Positions 50,000-60,600 of a stretch of DNA of 64,000 bases are shown here, piece after piece; within the stretch, counting starts at the first letter, position 1, and every line of letters starts with the position of its first letter. Source of the DNA: Symbiodinium natans. Lineage: Eukaryota > Sar > Dinophyceae > Suessiales > Symbiodiniaceae. The stretch covers positions 757,501 through 821,500 of the forward strand of contig CAJNDS010002135.1 of assembly GCA_905221605.1 (NCBI GenBank), in the 5' to 3' direction. Below the pieces are notes generated by a model. That model saw only the letters and a list, made by a program, of their open reading frames with translations. It had not been told where the DNA came from and did no database searches. Made by a program: the position numbers and the translations under genes.

Positions 50000-50303
50000 G
50001 CTGCCCCTTGGAAGTGTGGGGTTTAGTCTGGGGGGCTTAGGGTTTAGGATTTAGTTTTAGGGTTTAGGGTTTCGGGCTTAGGGAATTAAACCCCAAACCC
50101 CAAACCCCAAACCAAAGCCCGAAAACACTTGATCCCCGACGACATGCACGTTAACAATCCACAGCCCAGAACCGCAAACATCATCAAGCCCCGTATATAG
50201 ACCCAATTCCCAAACGTAAGCCCTAAACCCTAACCCCCAAGCCCCAAACCCTAAACCCTAAACACAAAACCCTCGACTAATTGTGAAGCTCCCCGCTGCC
50301 GAG

Positions 50304-50407
50304 GTTTGTTGCAAAACGGGGCCCGCTGCACGCTCAAAGATTGCTTCGGCAGGACGGCGCTGCATGCGGTGTTTGCGAGCCTCGAAGCAGTATCCGGGCA
50401 GTACAAG
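50304..50407 (+). CDS. Ubl-ankyrin gene, exon 10
   Basis: Acceptor CGCTGCCGAG|, donor CAAG|GTTTAGGG. Frame LLQNGARCTLKDCFGRTALH then AVFASLEAVSGQYK. Confidence 0.85.
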
Positions 50408-50424
50408 GTTTAGGGTTTAGGGTT

Positions 50425-50705
50425 TTTGGGTTTTTGGGTTTTTGGGTGTTTGGGTTTTTGGGTTTTTGGGTTTTTGGGTTTTTGGGTTTTTGGGTTTTTG
50501 GGTTTTTGGGTTTTTGGTTTTGGGTTTTTGGGTTTTTGGGTTTTTGGGTTTTTGGGTTTTTGGGTTTTTGGGTTTTTGGGTTTTTGGGTTTTTGGGTTTT
50601 TGGGTTTTTGGGTTTTTGGGTTTTTGGGTTTTTGGGTTTTTGGGGTTTAGGGGTTTTGGGGTTTTGGGGTTTTGGGGTTTTGGGGTTTTGGGGTTTTGGG
50701 GTTTT
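50425..50705 (+). repeat. GGGTTTTT octamer array
   Basis: About 27 GGGTTTTT units then about eight GGGGTTTT, starting as an ordinary TTTAGGG array. The Phe/Gly-rich ORFs are artefacts. Confidence 0.98.
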
Positions 50706-51403
50706 AGGGTTTTAGGGTTTTAGGGTTTAGGGATTTAGGGTGTTTTAAAGGGCTCTGAAAGTTTAGGGTTTGGAGGATCTAGGGTTGCACAATGGGACTT
50801 GGAGCGCCCAAAACCAAAGCCGCTTTGTGTGTGGATACAATTCACGGTTTGAGGCTCGTCCCTGAAGCTGCTAAGCCCCTGGGAAGCCTCAACCCAAGAA
50901 ACGAGCCTTTCACGAAAGCCACACAATTATTATAGTTAATGTTGGCCCTATAAGCAAATATCAGGCGCGAACCCTGAGCCCGCAACCCTAATCGCCGCAA
51001 CCCTAAACCCTAAACCCCAGAAACCCCAAACCGCATAAACCCTAAACTCTAAACCCCTTCAGCCCCAGAAACCCTAAGCCCTAAACCCTATAATTCAGCC
51101 TCATAAAGCCTAAGCCATCAACCCCAGAAACCCTAAGCCCTAATCCCGAAGCTCTTGGTTCAAGGTTCCATTATGAAGAAACCAACCCCAAAAGGGTACC
51201 CTTAGTATACGTGGCTACCTGGCTACCCTAAACCCTAAATCCTAACCCCTACAGTAAACCCTAAACCCTAAACCCTAAACCCGAAACCCGAAACCCGAAA
51301 CCCTAAACCCTAAACCCTAAATCCTAAACCCTAAACCCTAAACCCGAAACCCCTAGCCCTAAACCCTAAACCCTATAATCCCGAAGTTGAAGGTACCTTA
51401 CAG

Positions 51404-51452
51404 CCGGGCCGTGGACCTTCTGCGGCTTCTGCTCAAGGCGAAAGCGAACCAG
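51404..51452 (+). CDS. Ubl-ankyrin gene, exon 11 (GA donor)
   Basis: Acceptor TACCTTACAG|, frame RAVDLLRLLLKAKANQ. A GA donor at ACCAG|GATGCC joins exon 12 to give LLLKAKANQDAVDDQCGTAL, a perfect ankyrin junction. Without it the frame ends 30 bp on in a TAG. Confidence 0.8.
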
Positions 51453-51849
51453 GATGCCAGGGATCCGAAGCCTGGAGTGTAGGGTTTAGGGTTTAGGGTT
51501 TAGGGTTTAGGGTTTGTAAGGTGTAGGGTTTAGGGCTTAGGGTGTGCTCGGTCGCGCGCTGGTAAGCGCGCAGTAGTATGAAGGCATACCCACCCCCAGG
51601 CCACCCAAACACTACTCACTGCGAGCCAAGCCGGTGCAAGCCCAAACTAAGCCAAAGCCATTCCGAACTCACATGCCGAGTTACGTTCAGGGCACACTTG
51701 AATCACAAAGTGGCCGCGTGGAATTCACATGATCGATGTGACGAGTCCGACCATGAAGTCCCTAAAACCCAAACCCGAAACCCCACAGCCATGAAAAGGT
51801 TCCAGCCCAAAAGTAAACACCTTAGCAACCGTGCTAGCGCAGGGGCGTA

Positions 51850-51955
51850 GTAGCCCAGTGGTGCCCTTTCCCTTCTTGTTTGGCTCAAGGTTCCAATATA
51901 AAGCAACCAGCCCCACAAAAAACGTAACCTTCTTACAATATGGTTCCTGGGCCAC
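51850..51955. mobile_element. Short inverted-repeat element, family B copy 3
   Basis: GTAGCCCAGTGGTGCCCTTT at the left, TGGTTCCTGGGCCACC at the right. In the intron between exons 11 and 12. A short direct repeat GTTGTTGCACGGTGAACCTG follows at 51990-52050. Confidence 0.6.
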
Positions 51956-52214
51956 CAAGGAGGTGCGAACAAGGGCTCGTTTCCCAGCTCATGATTGCAA
52001 GTTGTTGCACGGTGAACCTGGCATGCGAGTTGTTGCACGGTGAACCTGGCATGCGATGCCAAGGGCATGAACGGTTAGACTTAAGATATGAGAGTTGGGG
52101 TGCCGCTGGGAAGCCAGCCCAATATCGCCCCTGAACACTAAACCTAAACCCTAAAGCCCTATAGACCCCTAAACCCCAAACACCAGGAGCCAAAGATTGC
52201 ATACGCCCTTAAAG

Positions 52215-52268
52215 GACGCAGTGGACGACCAATGCGGCACGGCGCTGCACTATGCGTTGACATCGAAG
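52215..52268 (+). CDS. Ubl-ankyrin gene, exon 12
   Basis: Acceptor CCCTTAAAG|, frame DAVDDQCGTALHYALTSK, donor GA at GAAG|GACTGC (or GT at 52276). Joins to exon 13 as TSKDGAPLLVRCLL. Confidence 0.8.
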
Positions 52269-52503
52269 GACTGCGGTTGAAATTGTAGGAGTCTAGGGTT
52301 AACGGCAAAGCTTAGGGTTCAGGGCCAGTTTTAGGGTTGAGGCTTGTCAGGGTGTATAGGGCTTTAAGAGCTCTCAGGCCATGAGCTTCTCTTGCTACCC
52401 TTCACCACGAAGGCCCATACCCAGTTTAGGGTGCCCAAAAAACCCTAAACCCAAACGTTTGGGGCTCAGGGCCTGGCAGGTTCACCCCACTTCGACCTCG
52501 CAG

Positions 52504-52612
52504 GACGGCGCGCCTTTGCTGGTACGATGCCTACTGGATGCGGGTGCTCGCATGGAGGTGGCCGACAAGAACGGGCTTACGGCCCTGCAGTGCGCGCTGC
52601 AGCAAACTACCA
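52504..52612 (+). CDS. Ubl-ankyrin gene, exon 13
   Basis: Acceptor CGACCTCGCAG|, frame LLVRCLLDAGARMEVADKNG then LTALQCALQQTT. Last clear ankyrin repeat. Donor uncertain (GC at ACCA|GCACCC is possible). Confidence 0.8.
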
Positions 52613-52889
52613 GCACCCGGTCTCCTGGTCTCTTCTTGGCGAGCCCTAAACCCTAAACCCTACACCCTAAACCGTAAACCCTAAACCCCAAACCCTAATA
52701 CCCTAAACTTTGGGGGGTGGGGATGGTCGCTGATCGTGGAGCATAAACTAACCTCAGGACCTACGCCTGAACCCCGAAAGGTGTCGGGTGCCTTTGAAAG
52801 TTCGCTGGAGGAGGTCACCCTAAACCCTAAACCCTAAACCCTAAACCCTCAACCTTATAAGCCCTGAACCCTAAAACCCTGCTGCAAAG

Positions 52890-52971
52890 GTCAAGCGGAC
52901 TGAGGACTCTCTTCCAGTCTCTGCCCAGGCCTTCCACGCGTTGGCCAAGATTGGGGGGACAGTAGTTGATT
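52890..52971 (+). CDS. Putative exon 14 after the ankyrin repeats
   Basis: Acceptor GCTGCAAAG|, frame VKRTEDSLPVSAQAFHALAK then IGGT, donor GACA|GTAGTT. Probable linker between ankyrin and HECT-like parts. Confidence 0.5.
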
Positions 52972-53419
52972 TTTCTTTTTTTGGGGGGTTTAGGGTTTAG
53001 GGTTTAGGGTTTAGGGTTTAGGGTTTAGGGTTTAGGGTTTAGGGTTTAGGGGTGGGACTCGGGTTTAGGGTGTAAGGTTTAGCGTCTAAGGTTTAAGGAT
53101 GAAAGGGTCCAGGGTTTGGGGTTGGGGATGTGAAGATTCACGACCTGCGTGAAGGACCAAACAGATGAACAATGGGCTCCTAGAAGCATGTACTGGGTCG
53201 ATCGCCTACAGCCTACCCTAAACCCTAAACCCTAAACCCTAAAGCCTAAACCCTAAACCCTAAACCGTACACCCTAAACCCTAAACCCCAAACCCCAAAC
53301 CCCAAACCCTAAACCCTAACCCCTAAACCCTGCCCTTCAAGTCCAGACAGTAGGATTGGGTCCCCAAACCCTCTTAGCCCTAGTGTTCGCGTCCTTCACG
53401 TTGTGGGGGTTGGGGTCAG

Positions 53420-53506
53420 ACTACACCATTGAGGCGCGCTTCCGCGCGTTCTGGTACGGTCAGTGTCAGTACAAGGGCCAGACCTGGGCATCCGGAATGT
53501 TTGGGG
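53420..53506 (+). CDS. Putative exon 15, HECT-like
   Basis: Acceptor TTGGGGTCAG|, frame YTIEARFRAFWYGQCQYKGQ then TWASG. (Q/E)A-x-x-AF-x-x-G resembles the HECT helix before the C-lobe. Donor GT or GA near the end. Confidence 0.45.
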
Positions 53507-53525
53507 TCTAGAAGCTATCAGAGTC

Positions 53526-53609
53526 TACCCAAGCCCCCCAAAATATGTAAAATAGTAGCACTTTTGAAGGTTTGGGGCTATTTTGTTTACATACTTTGGG
53601 GGTCTAGGT
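53526..53609. mobile_element. Short inverted-repeat element, family A copy 3
   Basis: CCCCCCAAAATATGTAAAAT pairs with ATTTTGTTTACATACTTTGG; ends GGTCTAGGTA. Starts about 20 bp after exon 15. Confidence 0.65.
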
Positions 53610-54451
53610 AGGGCTTAGGGTAGCTCATGACCCTCACATACGGTCAGATTTCGGCTGTGTGGTCCCTTTTGGCGGGCACTGCTACAATACGATTCAGGCA
53701 GACCCAAAACGAGACCGGCATTCACATAGAGGCACTGACCACAAACCCTAAACCCTAAACCAAAAAACCCATAAACCTACGGGGCTTAAGGTCTAAGTGC
53801 GTAGGATCTCGTCGTTTCAACCAGGCCCTTGTGCGAACATGTTGAAGTAGTCTGTGTTTAAGCGGGTGTACGTCATTGCGCTCTCAATGGCGGTATCTAC
53901 AGTGAGGGGCCCCCTTACTATACGAACTCTCCTTCAAGCACTTAGAACCTAACTCATAAGTCTGAAGCCCTATCTTGAGCCTTCATAACCCTAAACCCCA
54001 AACCGCAAACTCCACACCCTAAACCCGGAACCCTACAAACTGGGGCCCCTCCCTGTATACATAGGTGGCTAATGGCCGGCTAGCGCAGCGATTTGTAGCG
54101 AACGTGCAACGTCTGACAGCGCAATGTGGCTCGCAAAAGGCCCGAGTGTGCTTGAGGTTGGAGTTTAGGGTTTAGAGGGTTTAGGGGTCAGAAATCCTGA
54201 AAACCTGTAACTCGTAGCCCTAAACCCTAAACCCTAAACCCTGAACCCTGAACCCCAAACCTTCAACCCGAAACCCTGAATCCTAAACCTCAACCCATGG
54301 GGGGCCCCCTGCCCTCCAGCGAGCCCATCTAAAAGAGGCCCTAAACCCACAAGGTTTCTGAGGGGAAAGACTGAGAGGCAGCATCAGTCGGACCGTCAGT
54401 TTAGGGTTTAGGGTTTAGGGTTTAGGATTTGGTTTTTTTCGGAACTCACAG

Positions 54452-54507
54452 AGGTCAGCGTCGTTCGGCAGAGCACCGTGATGACGGGCTTCACAAAGGA
54501 CGAGGAG
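54452..54507 (+). CDS. Putative exon 16
   Basis: Acceptor GGAACTCACAG|, frame VSVVRQSTVMTGFTKDEE, donor GGAG|GTCGGG, or the exon ends at TGA 54517. F-x-x-DE(E/L) would suit the start of a HECT C-lobe. Low certainty. Confidence 0.45.
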
Positions 54508-54646
54508 GTCGGGGATTGATGCGCCAATCTCTGGGGTCAGGGTTGAGGATTTAGGGTTGAGGGTTTAAGGTTGAGGGCTTAGGGTTTAGGGTTGAAGGTT
54601 TAGGGTTGAGGGTTAGGGTTGTGCACCTCTGTTTTCTGTGCATCAG

Positions 54647-54729
54647 CCTGGCGGGAGAGTAATACCTCTTGCTTGTGCCCCATGCCTTTCGGCATGCTCG
54701 CCTTGGATACCATGCCATACCATACCAGG
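54647..54729 (+). CDS. Putative exon 17
   Basis: Acceptor CTGTGCATCAG|, donor CCAGG|GTTAGGG. Frame ESNTSCLCPMPFGMLALDTM then PYHT, or an alternative Cys-rich frame. Unassigned. Confidence 0.35.
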
Positions 54730-55182
54730 GTTAGGGTTGAGCTTAGGGCTCGGAAGCCCAAATACATATCCGAACCTTCACAAACCCTAATCACCTTAAC
54801 CGCCCTAAGAACTCTAGTCACCCTGTCTTCCTTCATAGTCCCTTTACCCTTTCAGCACATTAAAAATCAAAAGGACCTCACTCCGCCCCAAACCCTAACA
54901 ACTCCGATATCAAAAAACCCTAAACCCTAAACCCTAAACCCTAAACAGTTGTAATAGCACAAGCTGCAAAACCCTTGGCCCTCATCCCAATACCCGTTAC
55001 TCTAAGAACCTGAGTCCTAAAGACTCCCCGTTTATGTTTAAGAATGCAGCTACAAAACCCTAGACCCTAGACCGTAGACGCTAGACCCTAAACCCTAAAC
55101 CCTACACCCTAACCCTAAACCCTAAACCCTAAACCCTAAACCCTAAACCCTAAACCCTAAACCCTACTCCTTGCCCAATCAG

Positions 55183-55267
55183 GAGCGGTTCTGGGGGGTC
55201 CTGAGCTCCTTGGACGCCGCGCAGCGGAGCGCCTTCGCGGTCTTTGTCTCCGCGTGCGCGAGGCAGG
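55183..55267 (+). CDS. Putative exon 18, HECT C-lobe (FW-VL)
   Basis: Acceptor TGCCCAATCAG|, donor GCAGG|GTTTGG. Frame ERFWGVLSSLDAAQRSAFAV then FVSACARQ. This matches the HECT C-lobe helix pair FW-x-V(L/V)-x(6-8)-R-x-x-(L/F)-x-x-FV(T/S), so a HECT module ends here. Confidence 0.6.
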
Positions 55268-55656
55268 GTTTGGGGTTTAGGGTTTGAGGTTTAGGGTTGA
55301 GGGTTGAGGGTTGAGGGTTTAGGGTTTAGGGCTTAGGGTTTAGGGCTTAGGGTTTAGGGTTTAAGGCTTCTTCAAAAGGTTCGCCCGAACGAAAGGGCAC
55401 GGCCTCATGCAGCCAAGGTCCCTTGATAAAGGCATCGTTGCTGCCAACTCTTTGGGGCGGCTTACGTGTTCAGCAGTGGTTTTGGGGTTTTGGGGTTTTG
55501 GGTTTGTTTTTGGTTTTGGGGTTTTGCGGTTTTGGGGGTTTGGGGATTTGGGTGGTTTAGGGTTTGGGGTGGGCGGTTTTCCAGACTTGGGTGGCTTAGG
55601 GTTTGTGGGTTTGGGTCTTGGGTGTTAAGGTTCTGGGGGGTTTGTCTTAGGCTTAG

Positions 55657-55738
55657 GCTTTGAACCTTCAAGCCAGCTTGATCCTCAACGTGGTCTTCAC
55701 GGCGCAAAACACCCTCATCTTCAACCTACACCTACCAG
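55657..55738 (+). CDS. Putative exon 19, HECT C-lobe end
   Basis: Acceptor GGCTTAG| (or CCAG|55677), canonical donor CCAG|GTAAAC. Frame ALNLQASLILNVVFTAQNTL then IFNLHLP. The tail T-x-x-FN-L-x-LP resembles the catalytic HTCFN-x-L-x-LP strand, but with Leu where the catalytic Cys should be. It could be a dead HECT, a frame slip, or a different Leu-rich exon. A following frame (SLSLNTTPKGALPKGGSDWS, about 55911-55970) may be the C-terminus. Confidence 0.4.
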
Positions 55739-56036
55739 GTAAACCCCCATTTCACTTTTTTGTAGGTTTCGGGATCCCTTACAAACCCATTGAAGCAAAA
55801 AGCGTGCCCCTTTCTTGTTCCTAGGTTACTGGGACTAAACCCTAAATCCTAAACACTAAACCCTGAAACCCTAAAACCCTAACCCTAAAGCCTGAACCCC
55901 TAAGTAGTGCAAGCCTTTCGCTCAACACCACGCCCAAAGGCGCCCTGCCGAAGGGTGGCAGCGACTGGAGCTGAAAGTGCAGAGGCCAGGGTGCAGGGTT
56001 TAGGGTTTAGGGCTCTAAACCCTGAAGCCTAAACCC

Positions 56037-56124
56037 TACCTAAACCCCCAAAATATGTAAAAGCTTTGCCCTTTCAAATTTAAGGGTTGGGGACTATTTG
56101 TTACATACCATGGGGGTCTAGGTA
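56037..56124. mobile_element. Short inverted-repeat element, family A copy 4
   Basis: ACCCCCAAAATATGTAAAAG to TTACATACCATGGGGGTCTA; same ends as the other three copies. Confidence 0.6.
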
Positions 56125-56252
56125 AAACCTAAACCGTAAACCCTCAACCCTAAACCCCTTGCGTAGCTTTGTGGGTTTGGAGGATTTGGGCTTCGTGGGC
56201 TTCGGGCTCAGGAGCTTTGTGGAGCGGAGATTTGGTGTTTGTGAACCTCTTG

Positions 56253-56330
56253 GAGGGGGGGGGGGGGGGGGGGGGGGGGTGGGGGGGGCGGAGGGTGTGG
56301 GGGTGGGTGGGGGGGGGGGGGGGGGGGGGG
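56253..56330 (+). repeat. Poly-G tract
   Basis: Long G runs broken by T, C or A. Difficult to sequence; could hide assembly error. Confidence 0.9.
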
Positions 56331-56524
56331 AAGGGTGATAAAGTTTTCCCTCATCCCTAGACCTTAAACCTAAACCCTGAAAACCTTACATAAGAAAGCC
56401 TTTGGGCCCAAAAAACCCAAAATAGGAGTCCGTCCAAAACCCTAAAACCCTTAAAAGCCCAAGACCCCAACCCTTAACCTGAATCATAAACCCTAAAGCC
56501 CCTAAACCATAAAACCCTAAGCAC

Positions 56525-56605
56525 TAAACCCTAAAGCCCTAAAGCCCTAAAGCCCTAAAGCCCTAAAGCCCTAAAGCCCTAAAGCCCTAAAGCCCTAAAG
56601 CCCCT
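56525..56605 (+). repeat. CCCTAAAG octamer array
   Basis: About ten units of CCCTAAAG, an octamer derivative of the telomere unit and the last sizeable array before the retroelement (a short TTTAGGG array follows at 56800-56840). Confidence 0.95.
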
Positions 56606-56958
56606 AAACCCTAAAACCCTAAGCCCTAAACCTAAAGCCCTAAAACCTTAAACCCCAACCCATGGCACCTGGCAGTAGGAATGGCGATGGCGACGAGCGT
56701 CTTCCGACAGTGGCCACCCCGGCTCTGGCATCAAATGGTTTTTCACTGTGGGATGTAGCAGTATACTGGCAGGGCCCTGAACCTTTGGGTTTTCGGGTTT
56801 CGGGTTTAGGGTTTAGGGTTTAGGGTTTAGGGTTTAGGGCGTTGAGCCCTCAACCCTTCAACCCTAAAAATCCTACACTTAGGCCGCTTTAGGGTGCTTC
56901 GCAGTTTGGCTTCTCGCCGTGTGCGGCTCTGTCGATCGTCGGAAGTCATCCGGTGTCG

Positions 56959-57360
<402 letters not shown>

Positions 57361-57689
57361 AAGCACTACCAGCTCAAGCCGCCCGCGCATGGTAGCTGTC
57401 GAACCGGCCAAAGCCCCGAACTTCATCTCTTTAACAGTTTTTCGGGGCCCTCTAACATCTCAAGGCTTTCTAGCTCTTGCCAGCTGATGGTCACTTTGAG
57501 GCTTTAGCCTCAAGCATTCTGAGATTCTGCCGCAGACAGCATATCCACGAGCTGGCCCGGTCCCAATTCCGGGGGGAGAACTTAGATCGTCTTAGACTGC
57601 ATCTTTCACTCCTAAGTGTGAGGGTTCTCGTCTTTCCGCAGGACGAGGGGAGTCTGATCGTGCTTCGGCACTTCAGGCAAAACAAGCGG

Positions 57690-60600
57690 ATGGCAGAGGG
57701 TAGAATTCGTAAACATTCCTATCGTCGGGCCTGTCACCGAGCCTTAAGGGACGGTTGCGCAGTACCGTATCGCGAGATCAATTTGCCTCTAAGCCAGGCA
57801 CAGGCAAGCGCAGGCATAGCTGCACCCAGTGTAATCCATGAGACACAAGAAAAAATGCATGCTCCATTTGCACCGCAGCTCCCTTTTAGGCAGCCGCGAA
57901 GGCGTCACCCTAGAGGCGGTCGCGAAGCCAAACCACTGCGGGTTTTCTCGTGGAATGCAGGTGGATTAAGCCAGCAATTGTGGGCAGAGTTCAAGGAGTG
58001 GCTGCAATATCAGCAGGACCTCGATGTTATCTTTATCCAGGAAACCCACTGGACTACATCCTCCCAGTTTAAAGTGCACGGCTGGACAGCTGTCTCAGGC
58101 GGGCTGCCGGATGAAGAGCTCGTGAGGTCTCCTCCCGCTCAAACATCCCAGCTACCCGAACAGCCAAAGCACAGGCGCTCTGCAGGTGTTCTCACTCTAC
58201 TATCGCCTAGCATAGACTCAGCAACACTACGCTGGCAGGATCTACACCCAGGCCGTGCTCACGAGGTTCACTGCGAAATCCGAGGCCATCCAGTGCTCCT
58301 GCTCAACTGCTACCAGTACACCAAGCAACGAGGCATGACGGAGCAGGACCACTATGCCACCCAAAGCAAAGTTCTCTCCTCCCTAAGCAAGTCCCTTACC
58401 AACTTGTCACAGCGCACTGTTCCGGTACTGGCGGGCGACTTCAACTCTTCCCTAAAACCAAATCCCCCCTTTGTAGGGGGAGTGGTGCCAGCAGGATCTT
58501 CTAAGCACAAGCCGGTTCAAAAGCAGTTCCAGAAGTTTCTTCAGCGAAACTCCCTAGTTGCGCTTAACACATGGCAGGGGCGCAAGGCAAACACTTTCAT
58601 CTCGCCACAGGGCAGCTCTCAGATAGATTTCATCTTGACCTCCAAATTCTACGCTGCTCAGCTGGCCCGCAAAGTGTGTGTCCTCAAAGACTTCAAGCTG
58701 GGAGCATGGCGTAAAGGTGGCAAACACATGCCACTCAGGACGGCAGTACCCCTCAAGAAGGTCTGGAGACACCCGTTCTCGACCAAAACTCAACCGGCAG
58801 TCCCTTCCAAACAAAAGTCCCTACTGGCTCACCATGTTAGACAAAACACTCCTCTGGCCCAAACCCTGCGGGAGCAAGTAGCAAAGGATGTCGACAAACT
58901 CCGAGCGCAGAAGAAAGGCGAGCCTCTTCACCCTGATGAGGTCAACGAGCTTCTTCTCGAACATGCCAAGACTTTCCAGCCGAGGGACCCAGAAGCAGGC
59001 AGCTCGGACGCAGCTCCGACAGCACAACCTCTGTGGCGGCTTCATAACCATCGGCAGACCGCACTGCGAAACCTAAAACGTGAGGACGACGTCATAAATA
59101 AGATGGCTCGCACCGAGCACCTCAAACAGGCTCAGCGCTCGCTGGACGAGGCAGCCAAGGCACATGCCATCCAGATAAAGAATCAGGCCCGAGAAAGAAC
59201 TCATCGAACTTTGAAAGAGATTTCTGAGAAGGTCAAACGAGATCCACATGCGGCATATCGCTCCTTAAAGCATGTAGCTCCTTGGTCTCCTGCACCAAGA
59301 GTCTGCCTCAGATCGCCATGCGGCCGCATCCTAACTGAGCCTGAGGGACTGGCAGAGTTAAAGAGACATAGTCTTTCCATCTTCTCCTCGCATCCCCCCC
59401 TAGCTAGTGGCGTAGGCCAAGCCTTGCCCAAGCTGGACAAAAGTAGTCTGTCCAAAGGCATAGCCTCTATAAAGCCGGAAAAGGCAGTACCGCAAGGATC
59501 TGCCCCCGCATCCATGTACCGCCTTTGTGCTTCCACTGTGGCCAATAACTACTGCGACTATCTCGAAGCGGTGCCTCCGCCTCCCGCTCCGACCCATCAG
59601 GCGTGCGAGGTCACCTCCTGCCAAGGGAAGCGCGAGCCTCAGCATAACACAGCACCAATGAATCCAGCCGAGCCACCCTCGCTGCCCATAACAGCCAAGT
59701 CAGCAGACCTTAGCTTCATACCCAAGCCCTCTAAACCAGCCTCTAAGCCGGAGAACTTGCGACCGCTGGGCATCATTAGGCCAGATGGCAAAGGAATAGC
59801 CTCTGAGGCTAGGAGAAGACTTGACCCCCTCTTCAAGAAGGCCCACTTTGCTTCCCCTCAATTTGCCTACATTCCAGGACGCGGTATCGCCGATGCCCAA
59901 CTCCGGGTAATTGGCCACGCAAGGCGCGTCCGTGCCATGCTTCGATCCCGAGCACCAGACAGATTCTGCACTCCCAAGCGCACGAAGGGCAAGCCGGACC
60001 TAATCGGAGGCTTCACCTTCTCACTAGATCTCTCTCAAGCTTTTGACAAAACAAGCAGAGAAGCTCTTTTGCGCTCACTAATTACTTATGGAGCCTCACC
60101 CGAAGACGTCGAGCTGGTTGCATCCCTCCATAGGGAGGCCCAGTATAATCTGCGCTATGGACGAAGCCAGGAAACAGTAACCTCCACAAGAGGTATAAAG
60201 CAAGGATGCAAACTGGCCCCCTCCCTCTTCTCCCTGGTCATCACGGAGGCGTTCCGGCTTATGGCCACCCACATAGGGTTCTCTCCAATACAGCAGTTCC
60301 TCACAGGCTTCGCAGATGACCTCGTAATTCACCGAGACATCCACAACTGGTCTGATCTCTATGCGGCTCATGACATGGTTAGACTGTTACTGCACTACCT
60401 GCAAGAAGCCGGACTAGAAGTGAATTACGCCAAGTGCAACATCATGGTTAAACTGGCAGGTCGCCACGCACAGCAGGCCAAGAAGCTCTTCAAGTCACAG
60501 GAGCTTCGCTCAGGCCGGAAGGTCACGGTCTGGAATATAGACGCACCAGAGCAGCCAAGACGGCCAATTCTGCTTTCGCATTCCTCAGTTCTTCCCCCTC

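Noticed and set aside
50341-50723. Phe-Gly-Leu repeat protein
   Set aside because: Translation of the GGGTTTTT array that begins at the donor of ankyrin exon 10; only the first part (to 50407) is coding.
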